NCBI RefSeq assembly: GCF_001939735.1
Contig: NZ_MJIL01000079.1
Location: forward strand, 370 to 64,369
Length of the DNA stretch: 64,000 bases
Direction of reading: 5' to 3'
Source: Photobacterium proteolyticum
GTDB taxonomy: Bacteria > Pseudomonadota > Gammaproteobacteria > Enterobacterales > Vibrionaceae
Made by a program: the position numbers and the translations under genes
Shown here: in pieces, positions 36,885 through 47,183 of the stretch
Layout of the letters: every line of letters starts with the position of its first letter
How positions within the stretch are numbered: position 1 is the stretch's first letter
Notes under the pieces: generated by a model
Seen by the model: only the letters and a program-made list of their open reading frames with translations
What the model was told of the DNA's origin: nothing
The model's database searches: none

Positions 36885-39362
36885 ATGAGTGGTTCAAGTT
36901 TTAACCTGAAACGCCGTGACTTTTTGAAAGGTATTACCGCCGGTGCCGCAGGCGTAGTTGTAGGCCCGAGTTTGCTAACTGCCAGCAAGGCGATGGCAGC
37001 GGACGCACCACAGTGGAAACTAACTGGTTCGCACTGGGGCGCATTCCGTGCTCGTATCGAAAATGGACGTGTAGCTGAAATTAAACCCTTTGAACTAGAT
37101 ACCCACCCAACTGACATGCTTAACGGCATGAAAGGGATGATCTACAATCCATCCCGTGTCCGCTACCCTATGGTACGCGTCGATTGGCTAAAAAATGGCA
37201 GCAAGAGCGACACCAGCAAGCGTGGTGATAACCGTTTTGTACGTGTTAGCTGGGATAAGGCACTGGACCTTTTCCATAGCGAGCTAGATCGCGTTCAGAA
37301 AACTTATGGCTCTTCAGCGCTTCATGCCGGTCAAACTGGCTGGCGTTCAACCGGTGCTCTGCACAGCGCTGGTAACCATATGCAGCGTGCTATTGCCTAC
37401 CACGGTTCATTTACCAAAAAAGTCGGTGACTACTCGACAGGTGCCGGTCAGCACATCCTTCCTTACGTACTGGGCAACTCCGAAGTTTATGCGCAAGGTA
37501 CTTCCTGGCAGCACATCCTGAACGAGACCAAATTCCTGGTACTATGGGCGAACGATCCGGTGAAAAACCTGCAGGTAGGCTGGAACTGTGAGACTCACGA
37601 AGCCTACCCACACCTGGACACTCTGAAAGCCAAAATTGCCAGCGGTGACATCCGCGTGATCAGCATTGATCCGGTAGCCACCAAAACCCAGAAGTTCCTA
37701 GGTTGTGAGCAAATGCGCATCAACCCGCAAACTGACGTTGCCCTGATGATGGCGATTGCCCATACCCTGGCAACTGAAGATCTGGCTGACGTCGATTTCC
37801 TTGACGAATACACAATGGGTTATGAGAAGTTTGTTCCTTACCTGATGGGTAAAACCGAAGACAAGATCGAGAAAACACCTGAGTGGGCTGCCAAGATCTG
37901 TGGCGTACCGGCTGACGACATCCGCCAGCTAGCCCGTGCGATGGCAGCAGACCGTACCCAGCTAATGCTAGGCTGGTGTGTACAGCGTCAGCAGCATGGT
38001 GAGCAGCCTTACTGGATGGCAGCGGTACTGGCTTCCATGCTCGGTCAAATCGGTCTTCCTGGCGGCGGTATCTCTTACGCACACCACTATAGCTCTATCG
38101 GTGTACCGTCTTCGGGTGCTGCAGGTCCAGGCGCATTCCCTTCAACGCCGGATAAAGGCTACAAGCCTGTTTACGGTGAGAAGTTTAACGGCTTCAGCAA
38201 AGTGATCCCTGTTGCGCGCTGGGTGGATTGTCTGGTTAACCCGGGCGAGACCATCGACTATAACGGTAAGAAGGTAAAACTGCCTGAAATCAAGATGATG
38301 GTATTCAGCGGTAACAACCCGTGGCATCACCACCAGGATCGCAACCGCATGAAACAGGCACAGCAGTCACTGGAAACAGTGGTTTCTGTTGATTACCGCT
38401 GGACAGCAACATGCCGTTTCTCTGACATCGTTCTGCCAGCAACAACACCATTCGAGCGTAACGATATCGACGTATACGGCTCTTATTCTGCCCGCGGTAT
38501 TATTGCAATGCAGAAGCTGGTTGAGCCTCAGTTCGAAGCGAAAAGTGACTTCGAGATCTTCAGCGAGCTAACCAAGCGCTTCGGCAAAGATCGCGAGTAC
38601 ACTCGCGGCATGAATGAAATGCAGTGGCTTAAGGAAATCTACAAAAACTGCCGCAAAGCCAACAAAGGCAAGTTTGAGATGCCAGAATTCGAGAAGTTCT
38701 GGGAAGAAGGGTTTGTTGAGTTTGGTAAAGGCAAGCCTTGGGTTCGCCACGCTGACTTCCGCGAGGATCCGGAAGAATACGCATTGGGTACTGCTTCAGG
38801 CTTGATCGAAATCTTCTCCAACAAGATCGCGAAATACGGCTATAACGACTGTAAAGGCCACCCAATGTGGTTTGAAAAAGTCGAACGTAGCCACGGTGGC
38901 CCGGGCTCTGATAAGTATCCGCTCCAGCTGCAGTCTTGTCACCCGGATCAACGCCTGCACTCGCAGTTATGTGAGTCGGAAGAGTACCGTGCAACCTATA
39001 CCGTTCAGGGTCGTGAACCTATCTACATGAGCCCTGAAGATGCAAAAGCACGCGGTATTAAAGACGGCGACATCGTTCGTGTACACAACGATCGAGGTCA
39101 GTTACTGGCCGGTGCCGTTGTAACTGCGGATTATATGCCTGGCGTGATGCGTATCTATGAAGGTGCCTGGTACGGTCCTCAAGATGAGAAAGTCGGCTCG
39201 CTTGATACCTACGGCGATCCAAATACACTGAGCCTGGACTTGGGTGCCTCTAAGCTATCTCAGGCAACCAGTGCGCACACCTGTATCGTTGAAGTTGAGA
39301 AGTTCGTTGGCAAAGCACCTGCAGTTACCGCTTTTGGCGGCCCGCAGGAAGTTGAAGCCTAA
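36885..39362 (+). CDS. torA: Trimethylamine N-oxide reductase TorA
   Basis: Periplasmic bis-MGD molybdoenzyme of 825 residues that reduces TMAO to trimethylamine. A twin-arginine signal ([15 protein letters not shown]) ends near residue 40. The DMSO-reductase-family features follow: [27 protein letters not shown] with the Ser region, FWANDP-like [11 protein letters not shown], and a C-terminal molybdopterin dinucleotide-binding domain ([12 protein letters not shown]). The gene is 124 bp after torC; a GGAGG...CCTCC repeat there could tune expression. Twin-arginine export requires prior cofactor insertion, for which torD follows. Confidence 0.95.
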   Translation: MSGSSFNLKRRDFLKGITAGAAGVVVGPSLLTASKAMAADAPQWKLTGSHWGAFRARIENGRVAEIKPFELDTHPTDMLNGMKGMIYNPSRVRYPMVRVDWLKNGSKSDTSKRGDNRFVRVSWDKALDLFHSELDRVQKTYGSSALHAGQTGWRSTGALHSAGNHMQRAIAYHGSFTKKVGDYSTGAGQHILPYVLGNSEVYAQGTSWQHILNETKFLVLWANDPVKNLQVGWNCETHEAYPHLDTLKAKIASGDIRVISIDPVATKTQKFLGCEQMRINPQTDVALMMAIAHTLATEDLADVDFLDEYTMGYEKFVPYLMGKTEDKIEKTPEWAAKICGVPADDIRQLARAMAADRTQLMLGWCVQRQQHGEQPYWMAAVLASMLGQIGLPGGGISYAHHYSSIGVPSSGAAGPGAFPSTPDKGYKPVYGEKFNGFSKVIPVARWVDCLVNPGETIDYNGKKVKLPEIKMMVFSGNNPWHHHQDRNRMKQAQQSLETVVSVDYRWTATCRFSDIVLPATTPFERNDIDVYGSYSARGIIAMQKLVEPQFEAKSDFEIFSELTKRFGKDREYTRGMNEMQWLKEIYKNCRKANKGKFEMPEFEKFWEEGFVEFGKGKPWVRHADFREDPEEYALGTASGLIEIFSNKIAKYGYNDCKGHPMWFEKVERSHGGPGSDKYPLQLQSCHPDQRLHSQLCESEEYRATYTVQGREPIYMSPEDAKARGIKDGDIVRVHNDRGQLLAGAVVTADYMPGVMRIYEGAWYGPQDEKVGSLDTYGDPNTLSLDLGASKLSQATSAHTCIVEVEKFVGKAPAVTAFGGPQEVEA

Positions 39363-39389
39363 TATCTCTCAAACTGACCTCTAAGATAA

Positions 39390-39416
39390 AAGCCTCACTT
39401 ATGCGAGGCTTTTTCT
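39390..39416 (+). terminator. Hairpin between torA and torD
   Basis: Stem AAGCCTC / GAGGCTT followed by TTTTCTT. It should stop much of the transcript after torA, leaving torD at lower level or dependent on its own promoter. Confidence 0.75.
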
Positions 39417-39500
39417 TGATTACCGTTCAATCTAAATAGATATCAAGCAGCCTGACAGAACGAACCAAAACTGTTAGCGCTGTTCTATTCTGGAGTTCCC

Positions 39501-40154
39501 ATGCAAGAGTTAATTGACTTCAACGAGCAACGTGCAGAAATCTACTGGTGGTTATCTTCTCTTCTCGCCAGAGAGTTGACAGAAGATGATATCAACCACT
39601 ATTTAGGTCATGAAATGCACACCTTCTTATCTGGCCTTGGAAAAACACCAGAGCTAAAGCAGCCTGTCGATGCATTTCGTGATGCCCTGAAACACCTCGA
39701 TACGCGTGAAGATGCACAGCTTGAACTCGCTGCTGATTTCTGCGGCCTGTTCCTGAGTACGCCAAAAACCGGTGCCCTTCCCTATGCTTCAATATACATA
39801 GGAGAAAGCGGATTGCTCAATGATAAGCCGGCGCAGGATATGAACACGCTGATGAGTGAATACAATATTGTCCAACGCAAAGAGTTTAACGAACCGGCAG
39901 ATCATGTAGCAGTCGAACTCGACTTCATGGGTAACCTGATCATTCTTGCCAATAATCAGGAAAGTGAGGAAATAGCCGAGCTGGTGATGCAAGCACAGCT
40001 TAATTTCATCAATACCATGCTGCTAAACTGGTTACCCACTTTTGCCAAGTCCTGTGAATCACGCGACAGCTTCGGTTTCTATGCCGCTGCAGTGAACCTG
40101 CTGGTTGCGTTCTGCAAACTCGATGGCGCATTTCTTTCCGGTGAAGATAAATAG
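39501..40154 (+). CDS. torD: Chaperone TorD
   Basis: Cytoplasmic all-helical chaperone of 217 residues of the TorD/DmsD family. RAEIYWWLSSLLARELTEDD at the N-terminus and FCGLFLSTPKTGALPYASIYIGESG with EPADHVAVELDFMGNL (split) are the family signature regions. It binds the TorA signal peptide and helps load the molybdenum cofactor before export. GGAG precedes the ATG. It follows torA after a terminator-like hairpin. Confidence 0.93.
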   Translation: MQELIDFNEQRAEIYWWLSSLLARELTEDDINHYLGHEMHTFLSGLGKTPELKQPVDAFRDALKHLDTREDAQLELAADFCGLFLSTPKTGALPYASIYIGESGLLNDKPAQDMNTLMSEYNIVQRKEFNEPADHVAVELDFMGNLIILANNQESEEIAELVMQAQLNFINTMLLNWLPTFAKSCESRDSFGFYAAAVNLLVAFCKLDGAFLSGEDK

Positions 40155-40370
40155 TCCAATCAATTTCAGCTGAAACTAACCCGCTCTTGTACTTCTCTAT
40201 TACGCCCCTGTGAATTGTATGGTCAGGGGCTGCCTTGCCGAGACCGGCCTACTCTGCCGATTATGGTGCGCGTTGAGTAAATACTGTTCAGACAAATTTG
40301 TGATTCAAACAAGCCCTTCTTGATGCTTAGAATGTTAGGCTATAGAAATCAAATCCTTAAGGACAGCAAC

Positions 40371-40724
40371 ATGAAACAAGCACCAATTAAAGACTTAATC
40401 ACTTTTCAAGATTTTGAGAAGCTCGATATTCGTGCCGGCACCATTACCGCCGTGTCTGAAGTAGAAAAATCAGATAAGCTAATGAAGCTGACGGTAGACT
40501 TCGGCGATCACGTTCGCTCCATTCTTGCCGGTATCAAACAGGAACGCGAAGATCCGTATGAAATTGAAGGTAAACAAGCTTTGTTTGTGGTGAATTTACC
40601 TGAACGGAAAATGGCTGGCGAAGTCTCCCAAGGAATGCTGTTTGATATTGGTTATGCAGACAAAATTACCCCTTGTCTGTTAATGCCAGAGAAGTCTATC
40701 CCTAACGGCTGCAGAGCGGGATAA
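40371..40724 (+). CDS. csaA: CsaA-like tRNA-binding-domain protein
   Basis: Single OB-fold protein of 117 residues. DFEKLDIRAGTITAVSEVEKSDKLMKLTVDFG (split), ILAGIKQ and NLPERKMAGEVSQGMLF are characteristic of the tRNA-binding domain of CsaA, secretion-associated chaperone-like proteins and the C-terminal part of methionyl-tRNA synthetase. The frame is open from 40320, but AAGGA before the ATG at 40371 sets the start. Function is uncertain in Gram-negatives; RNA or peptide binding has been proposed. Confidence 0.85.
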   Translation: MKQAPIKDLITFQDFEKLDIRAGTITAVSEVEKSDKLMKLTVDFGDHVRSILAGIKQEREDPYEIEGKQALFVVNLPERKMAGEVSQGMLFDIGYADKITPCLLMPEKSIPNGCRAG

Positions 40725-40730
40725 GTTAAG

Positions 40731-40762
40731 AAAAGTGCCCAACTCAATCGTGTTTGGGCACT
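40731..40762 (-). terminator. Terminator after the GGDEF-EAL gene
   Basis: Stem AGTGCCCAA / TTGGGCACT with a TTTTCTT tail on the minus strand. It lies between two convergent genes and may also affect csaA. Confidence 0.8.
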
Positions 40763-40788
40763 GAAATACGGCTTGGTCGGCTATGCCT

Positions 40789-43700
40789 CTACAAAGTATA
40801 TTCCTGCACTAGTTTCTCTTGCGGCATAGGTTTGGCAATATAAAACCCTTGCGAGAAATCACACCCTTGAGCTATCAGATAGTCCAGCTGCTCTTGGTTC
40901 TCAACACCTTCCGCGACAGTTTTTAGCCCAAGTACATCAGCTATCGAGATAATCGCGCTGACCAGCTTGGCGGCTTCGTCCTCACCGGCAATGTCACCGA
41001 TAAAAGAACGGTCAATTTTCAGCGTATCAAACGGGAATCGCCGCAAATAACTCAGCGAAGAATAGCCGGTGCCGAAATCATCGATCGCAAGACGCACGCC
41101 CATGGCTGCCAGTTCCTCAAGGGTTTTGCGGTTACCTTCAGGATCATCCAAAAGCACACTCTCAGTGATCTCCAGCTCCAGTAACGTCGGTGATAACCCA
41201 GTCTCTTCCAGAACCTGCGCTATAGTCTTAACAAAATCAGCTGTCTTCAGCTGATGGCCAGAGACATTAACCGCCACGTACTGCGGCATTCCTTCATCAT
41301 TCTGCCATTGTCTGGCCTGCGTACACGCAGTTTTTAATACCCAGAGGCCGATATCCACAATAAGCCCCGTTGATTCGGCCACAGGAATAAACTCAGCAGG
41401 ACTAACGTGTCCAAGCTCCGGGTTATGCCAGCGCAACAACGCTTCGGCACCAACCACCTCACAGTTGGTTGTGGCAACCAAGGGTTGATAGAAGAGTGTA
41501 AACTCGTCACGCTCGAGCGCCCGCTTTAACTCGGTTTCCAGCTTTAGCTGTGCCTGAGTCTGTTCATTCATCTGTGTCGTATAAAAATAAAACTGGTTAC
41601 GCCCCGCTTCCTTACTTTTGTACATCGCTATGTCAGCATTATGTATCAGCTGTTCGTAGTCTATGCCGTCATCCGGGAACATGGTGATGCCGATACTGGC
41701 ACTGATCGACACCTCATTAGCGCCAACGGATAGCGGCAATGCACATGCTTCGGTCACCTTTCTGGCGACCTGCTCGGCACCAGCAATATCTTTTAATCCC
41801 GGCAGAATAATGGTGAACTCATCTCCCCCCAAGCGTGCGACAGTATCACTGCTACGAACACACTCTGACAAACGTCTGGCAACTTCAACCAACAACTGAT
41901 CACCGGCACTGTGGCCCAGACTATCGTTCACGTTTTTAAAAAGATCCAAATCAATAAACAGCAAAGCAACGAGGTTCTCCTCCTGCCTGGCCGTCTCCAG
42001 GGCGCGATCCAGCCGCTCGAAAGCCAGTACCCTATTTGGCAATCCGGTCAAATTGTCATAATTTGCCTGATGATAAAGCTGGTTTTCATAACGCTTTCGC
42101 TCGGTAAGATCCGAGATACTGAGCACGAGAGCCGTTTCCCCTTCATGATCAACCTGACGATAGGATATTAACGCACAGAACAGCTCGCCACTGGACTTCT
42201 TCATCTGCAATTCGAAATCTTCCAGCCGTGCTTGTTTCCCGACAACAGACAGAAATGACTGACCCTTAACCGCAATGTGGAAATAATCATCGATACTCTG
42301 TCCAACCAGGGCTGCCCCCGACAGGCTAAATAGCTCATGCGCCTGCCGGTTGGCATACAATATGTCGCTACTTCCCTGGTTAATCATCATCACGGCTGTA
42401 GGCGAAGCCTGGGCTATCGCGTGAAAATGCTGCTGGCTTTCATGAAGCGCCTTGCTGATACGCCACTGCTTATAGCTTTCCCTGAACTGCAGCCACATAC
42501 TCAAGCCAACACCACCCGCCAATACTATGGTCAGCATCATAAAGAGCCTAGCCCCTTGGTTCGGGCCTTGCTCATAGGCACTTAACCGAAGCCACAAACT
42601 GCCCGGTGTCGGTTTGATCGGAACCGTCTTTGATAAACCGGCCGATATTTGGCCATCACTCTTTTGATAGAACACATCACCAGCTGTGCTAAGCACCTCT
42701 ATTTCATAGCGAGACCCCAGTACCTGAGTGATTTCACTATCAAGCAATTCCTTAATTGAATAAACACCACCCAAGGTGCCAAGAAACTCGCCGCCTTTAA
42801 AGATCGGTACATATAATTCAAAAGCCGCTTTGCCCTGGATCACCATAAACGGCTTGGTATAAGTCGGCTTATGACTTTTATACGCCAGCCTCGATGCGCG
42901 CTCGGGCTCTGGCAAGGAAAGCTTGAGCCCCAATACCTGCTGGTTACCTTCAAGTGGCGCGGTATGACGGATCACAAAATCACTATCAGCCCAGGTCACA
43001 TTAATCAATCCGGAGTGATCATTAACATAACGAGAAACCCTGGCCTGAAAAGAGGAAACATCAAGGCTACCTTGTGCCAGCTCCTGTGCAATCAGCAACA
43101 GGTATTCACGATCCGCATCCAGTTTACGCTCAAGGTTGTTGGTGATTTGTCCAATTGAACGGGTAAGCTGATATTTCTGCACCATATCATCACTTCCCTT
43201 CAGAAAGCTGTGAAAACCAATCACAGCAGCAATAATCGCCGTCGAGGTCAGCAAAGGTGAAAGCCATCCGGGAGCCGTAAAAGGAGGACTGACAGGGTCG
43301 GCAGACAATGACTTAGAGCGTCGTTGCAAGAAGGCTATATTTCCCTCATGCTCGCTGCGAGTTGGGACTAACTTAAACCCTACCCCACACAGCAACACTA
43401 AAAAGGCAGCAGTTATTGTTTTAAAGATCAAAAGTTTGGTTTTGCTGCTACTGGTCGGCAACGGAATTGCCGCAATTTCCCAGTAGCCGTCAGGCATATT
43501 GACCTGTTTAATTAATCCAGACTGTTCGAATATTTTTGGCGAACCAAAGAAAACTTGTTCCTGGCTATCTCTGATCGCCATGACAACATTGGTCTCCGCA
43601 TCCATAATCCCAGCATCTTCAATAATAGGCACCATATCCAGCACCATGCTGACAAGGCCCCAGTAACCATCATCATCATAAATAGCTTTTCGAGCCACAA

Positions 43701-44232
43701 AGCCCAGGCCACCCTGTCGAAGCTCGTAGGGATCAGAGTGCGCTATTTCCCGGCTACTGATTGCCCGTAACGACACGGTTCGCACCCCAACCTGATGATC
43801 GTTGATCAGATCATGGCCAAGCGCTCTTTGATTCCCCGCCAATGGGTAAACAAAACTGATCACCCCTTCAGGCGCAATGGCAAAGTTGCGGATGCCTTTT
43901 TCCGATGAACGTAAACCTGCAAGAAAAGTCTCGGCCTGTTGTTCCGACTCAGGTGTAAGCGTCTGGTAATGAACAATATCGGTTTCAACAAAAGAAGATA
44001 ACGCGTGCAGTAATGTCAGGCGATTATTTATCACCGAAGAGAGATTCTGAGCATATTGATTGAGCTCCAAGCGCATCTCAACAATAGACTCATCTTGAAG
44101 AAACGACTCATACCAACGTGCCAACTGCCACCAGGCACCGAAACAGAGTAAAACGACTAGCAAAGGTATTGCATGCCGCCTTAAAGCTGCAAAATAGTCT
44201 GCTTTTGTTATAGACGACACCAAATACATCAT
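40789..44232 (-). CDS. Double-sensor GGDEF-EAL cyclic-di-GMP protein
   Basis: Membrane protein of about 1147 residues. Helices near residues 6-30, 262-285, 325-345 and 558-578 divide it into two periplasmic sensor regions, each with CHASE-like features (RNFAIAPEGVISFVYPLAGN in the first; HTAPLEGNQQVLGLKL in the second), then a PAS domain (about 600-720), a GGDEF domain (RLGGDEFTIILPG, site near 799, intact) and an EAL domain (GAEALLRWHNPELG near 929; DDFGTGYSSL). Both catalytic motifs appear intact, so it could make or degrade cyclic di-GMP. The frame is open to a TTG at 44274; the ATG pair at 44232/44229 is preferred, with weak ribosome binding sites in both cases. Monocistronic. Confidence 0.9.
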   Translation of the reverse strand: MMYLVSSITKADYFAALRRHAIPLLVVLLCFGAWWQLARWYESFLQDESIVEMRLELNQYAQNLSSVINNRLTLLHALSSFVETDIVHYQTLTPESEQQAETFLAGLRSSEKGIRNFAIAPEGVISFVYPLAGNQRALGHDLINDHQVGVRTVSLRAISSREIAHSDPYELRQGGLGFVARKAIYDDDGYWGLVSMVLDMVPIIEDAGIMDAETNVVMAIRDSQEQVFFGSPKIFEQSGLIKQVNMPDGYWEIAAIPLPTSSSKTKLLIFKTITAAFLVLLCGVGFKLVPTRSEHEGNIAFLQRRSKSLSADPVSPPFTAPGWLSPLLTSTAIIAAVIGFHSFLKGSDDMVQKYQLTRSIGQITNNLERKLDADREYLLLIAQELAQGSLDVSSFQARVSRYVNDHSGLINVTWADSDFVIRHTAPLEGNQQVLGLKLSLPEPERASRLAYKSHKPTYTKPFMVIQGKAAFELYVPIFKGGEFLGTLGGVYSIKELLDSEITQVLGSRYEIEVLSTAGDVFYQKSDGQISAGLSKTVPIKPTPGSLWLRLSAYEQGPNQGARLFMMLTIVLAGGVGLSMWLQFRESYKQWRISKALHESQQHFHAIAQASPTAVMMINQGSSDILYANRQAHELFSLSGAALVGQSIDDYFHIAVKGQSFLSVVGKQARLEDFELQMKKSSGELFCALISYRQVDHEGETALVLSISDLTERKRYENQLYHQANYDNLTGLPNRVLAFERLDRALETARQEENLVALLFIDLDLFKNVNDSLGHSAGDQLLVEVARRLSECVRSSDTVARLGGDEFTIILPGLKDIAGAEQVARKVTEACALPLSVGANEVSISASIGITMFPDDGIDYEQLIHNADIAMYKSKEAGRNQFYFYTTQMNEQTQAQLKLETELKRALERDEFTLFYQPLVATTNCEVVGAEALLRWHNPELGHVSPAEFIPVAESTGLIVDIGLWVLKTACTQARQWQNDEGMPQYVAVNVSGHQLKTADFVKTIAQVLEETGLSPTLLELEITESVLLDDPEGNRKTLEELAAMGVRLAIDDFGTGYSSLSYLRRFPFDTLKIDRSFIGDIAGEDEAAKLVSAIISIADVLGLKTVAEGVENQEQLDYLIAQGCDFSQGFYIAKPMPQEKLVQEYTL

Positions 44233-44473
44233 ATAGAGAGTTCTTCTTATTATCGAGCTGTAATCGGTACTCAACCAATGCCCGCGAATTGAGAAAAAGC
44301 ATTATAGACGGGTAAAAGATAAGCACAAATATGATACCTAGCTCAAAGCTGGCATCTTCGCCGTAAATTAGGGAAGAACTCCAATTGAGTATGGGTTTGA
44401 TTACATTGTGGCAGGCCCACAAACTGGTTCATCATCCTGCCTGCAACAATGCAATCGGTACTTAATTCTATGA

Positions 44474-44764
44474 CTATTCGATTACAGCCATTTCATTAAG
44501 AGTGAAGTTAGTCACGGCCCCTTCAGTCGCTGCCATATACGCTTTCAGGTGGTCGTTATTCATATGGGCCTGCCAAAGCTCACGACTCTCCCAGTTTTCA
44601 TAAAAGACGAAAACCGTTGGGTTAGTGTTATCTTGATGCAAGTCGTACTGGATGCATCCGGCTTCACTTCTTGTTGGCTCGAGAAGTTTCAGTAGCTCGG
44701 CCTTAACCAACTCAATACTTTCAGGCTTCGCTTCAATCTTGGCAACAATCGTCAGTTTACTCAT
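44474..44764 (-). CDS. Antibiotic biosynthesis monooxygenase (ABM/YgiN-like) protein
   Basis: Ferredoxin-like-fold protein of 96 residues: LTIVAKIEAKPESIELVKAEL, SEAGCIQYDLHQD, FVFYENWESRELWQAHMNNDHLKAY (split). These match the small quinol or aldehyde monooxygenase family including YgiN, usually dimeric. A substrate cannot be assigned. The start has AAGGAT about ten bases upstream. Confidence 0.88.
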   Translation of the reverse strand: MSKLTIVAKIEAKPESIELVKAELLKLLEPTRSEAGCIQYDLHQDNTNPTVFVFYENWESRELWQAHMNNDHLKAYMAATEGAVTNFTLNEMAVIE

Positions 44765-45032
44765 TAGGTTATATCCTTTCGTTTTCCTCTCTGTATTCGA
44801 TGAAGAAATTATGGCTCATCAATAACTGATAAAAAACCCAGTAATCAGCCAAACACTTTCAAATTATTTTTGATAAAAAATTCACTGTCCTGTCATATTC
44901 AGAGAAAACTAGGCTTACGGCCACCGCAAGAGCCAACACAACTTGGTTCTATCAGCTATTTTTGTATATACGTTCGTCTTTATCGGCAACATGAGGCGAT
45001 TTCGCCTGCACGCAAAATCAAGGAGATACAAA

Positions 45033-45155
45033 ATGGCTAAGGCTTCAAAAGAAGTAAAATCACTGAAAAAAGAAATCAAGGCGCGCAAAGCTAAAGTCGC
45101 CAAGCAACAGGGTAAACTGAAGAAACTGAAAAAGGCACTTAAGAAAGCCTCTTAA
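45033..45155 (+). CDS. Forty-residue lysine-rich coiled-coil protein
   Basis: A small gene with a near-perfect ribosome binding site (AAGGAGAT, six bases before ATG). The product has 40 residues of which 16 are lysine, with no aromatic residue, proline or cysteine: MAKASKEVKSLKKEIKARK is the first half and the remainder repeats K-rich heptad-like segments ending KKALKKAS. It is predicted to be one long amphipathic helix. No known family was recognised with certainty. Similar short K-rich proteins seem to occur in other Vibrionaceae, but this is from memory. A role in nucleic-acid or membrane binding is guesswork. Confidence 0.75.
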   Translation: MAKASKEVKSLKKEIKARKAKVAKQQGKLKKLKKALKKAS

Positions 45156-45385
45156 CCGTGATTTGGCACTCTAAGCTAAGTGCTGCTGTCTCCTCGACCT
45201 ACGGCTATTGCACCGGGGAGACGGCAAGTTAAATATACACAACACCTCCCCCAAACATTGATTACATAACCCCTCTGTTGCAACTCGATTGTCACAATTA
45301 CCCCATAAAATACGTCTGGTCTGAAAGGGTGCATAGCGCCTAATCAATACTATAAGAAGTAAAACAACTAAAAACACAAAAAGAG

Positions 45386-45613
45386 ATGACGCCAGCAATG
45401 AACAATACGGCTCCCCCAACCCTGAAAGATGCCATTGTAACTATTTACGATACGTTTCCGAACCTCAGCTATAAGCCACGCCCGGACGATGTAAAACTGC
45501 TTGCCGCTTATGTGAAAAGCACTGAGACCGACTATCCCAAAAGCCTTGATCTGTTACTGACGGTCAACAATCGGGAGATTGAATTGGAGCTGTTAAAATA
45601 CAGGCGCCATTAA
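45386..45613 (+). CDS. Small hypothetical protein
   Basis: Seventy-five codons, no family recognised. After a short Thr/Pro-rich start, TLKDAIVTIYDTFPNLSYKPRPDD and DYPKSLDLLLTVNNREIELELLKYRRH suggest a compact alpha-helical protein. The stop lies six bases before the end of the convergent TRIC gene. An alternative start at 45398, four codons in, has AGAGAT at an acceptable distance and may be the true one. Unknown function. Confidence 0.55.
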   Translation: MTPAMNNTAPPTLKDAIVTIYDTFPNLSYKPRPDDVKLLAAYVKSTETDYPKSLDLLLTVNNREIELELLKYRRH

Positions 45614-45619
45614 TCAACA

Positions 45620-46234
45620 TTATTTCAAAATCAGAAAACCCGGATACCGAATTTTCTTTGTGATGAAATACAACCGCAGGCTCACAGAGAAAGTTATCGA
45701 CAATGCTGCGGCCAAGTGTTCCCAGACCCCCACATTATAGAGTAAGACATATAGGCTGCTTCCCAGTATTACCGGGGTGGCGTAGAGTTCCGTATTACTA
45801 AACATGTTTGCGCGGTGGGCGAGAATGTCTCTGAGTACGCCCCCGAAAACGGCTGTGACCATCCCCATCGAAATGGCCACATAAGCGGCATAACCGGCTA
45901 TATACAGTTTTTCCGTCACCAAGACCGAAAACAAGGAAACGCCGATGGTATCAAAAAATACCACCAGCTTTTCTACTTTGGATTTCCTGATTTCAGTAAT
46001 GAGGAAAAAGCCAACACATGCGCTTACCAATGCAACCCAGAAATACATAGGATCGCGGATCCAGAAGACCTGCTCGGTATTGATAATAATATCGCGAAGC
46101 GTACCACCGCCTAAAGCTGTTACCCAGCCAAGCAGCAATACGCTGACAATATCTTTGCCTCGGTTCGATTCAACCAGTACGCCGCTAAGAGCAAAGGCAA
46201 CAATGCATACCATTTCAAGGATATAAGTAAACAC
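45620..46234 (-). CDS. TRIC-type cation channel family protein (YicG/UPF0126)
   Basis: Membrane protein of 204 residues with about six to seven helices. VCIVAFALSGVLVESNRGKDIVSVLLLGWVTALGGGTLRDII (split) and FGGVLRDILAHRAN are the two repeated glycine-rich halves of this family, related to trimeric intracellular cation channels. Likely role: potassium or other monovalent cation passage across the inner membrane. Translation starts at GTG 46234 with AGAGAG seven bases upstream. Confidence 0.85.
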   Translation of the reverse strand: MFTYILEMVCIVAFALSGVLVESNRGKDIVSVLLLGWVTALGGGTLRDIIINTEQVFWIRDPMYFWVALVSACVGFFLITEIRKSKVEKLVVFFDTIGVSLFSVLVTEKLYIAGYAAYVAISMGMVTAVFGGVLRDILAHRANMFSNTELYATPVILGSSLYVLLYNVGVWEHLAAALSITFSVSLRLYFITKKIRYPGFLILK

Positions 46235-46354
46235 GTTTGGACTCTCTGTTATTCATTGCGTACTAATTTACGCCTCGCCCTGGCGCTTCTCAATCAGTTC
46301 CCCTTCACAATACTCTAAACTGTGAAGACTGAAAACTTCTGCCTAGGGAGCAAC

Positions 46355-46975
46355 TTACCAGTGCTCAACTTCGATAATTTCTGTTTTAATAAAGTATTCC
46401 TTGGCTTCAGGCACCTTCACAACGATTGGTTTGCCTTTCTCCTGAGTTTTAGGACGGAAGTAAGTTTCGGCCATACGCTTAACTGACGTCCAAATCTTAG
46501 ATTGTTGGTTAGCTAACTCACGGCCCTGCGGGTTATACACGGTCACATCCACCTCTACCAGTACAACCGACTCTGTGCTCTGATTGGTTAACGAGGTCGG
46601 GATCACCAGCTCGCCATTACGGTAAGAGGCAGGTCGCAGTAACACATCAACACCAGAGCGACTTAACTGCTGAATGTTTTTATTCTCACCAACTGTAAAT
46701 TGCACACCTTTAGCCGCAGTGACCACAGGTACCGCAGTAATAACAGCCGTTGCTGCCGGCGCTACTGGAGCTACCAAATTAGGTTTTGGCTCGGCTTTTT
46801 GCTCCGCAACCGGGTGCTGCCTTTGCTCAACAGGCACAACATACTGCCAGGTAAAATCGTCATGTAATACGACCTGACGGCCATCTTGCAGTGTTGCCAC
46901 CTGCGGGGCTGCCCATACACTTCCGGCAACCATTAACCCTGCCAATACTCCGCCGATCCGATTCAGTGTTCCCAT
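46355..46975 (-). CDS. Periplasmic DUF3157-like protein
   Basis: Protein of 206 residues with a signal peptide (MGTLNRIGGVLAGLMVAGSVWA) and the motif ATLQDGRQVVLHDDFTWQYV directly after it, then a Pro/Ala/Val-rich spacer and a C-terminal beta-rich domain. The conserved DG-R-V-L-DDFTW block resembles DUF3157 of Vibrionaceae. AAGGA seven bases upstream sets the start at 46975, although the frame remains open to 47098. No function is known. Confidence 0.6.
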   Translation of the reverse strand: MGTLNRIGGVLAGLMVAGSVWAAPQVATLQDGRQVVLHDDFTWQYVVPVEQRQHPVAEQKAEPKPNLVAPVAPAATAVITAVPVVTAAKGVQFTVGENKNIQQLSRSGVDVLLRPASYRNGELVIPTSLTNQSTESVVLVEVDVTVYNPQGRELANQQSKIWTSVKRMAETYFRPKTQEKGKPIVVKVPEAKEYFIKTEIIEVEHW

Positions 46976-47183
46976 ACCTCTATCCTTACAACCTAAAATT
47001 GGGCATACCAACCAGTATAGCCACAAGAGTGCACTGCTAGCGCACTGGAAATACTCACATTTATTTAAGCTCGACAGCCTAACATAAAAAAGAGCCAAAC
47101 GGCCCCAATGTTGATTTTCCAGTTTACGAAAGCGTAAAAACTAAAACCGGTAACCAAGGCTTCTGATTTCGCATCTCGCAACT

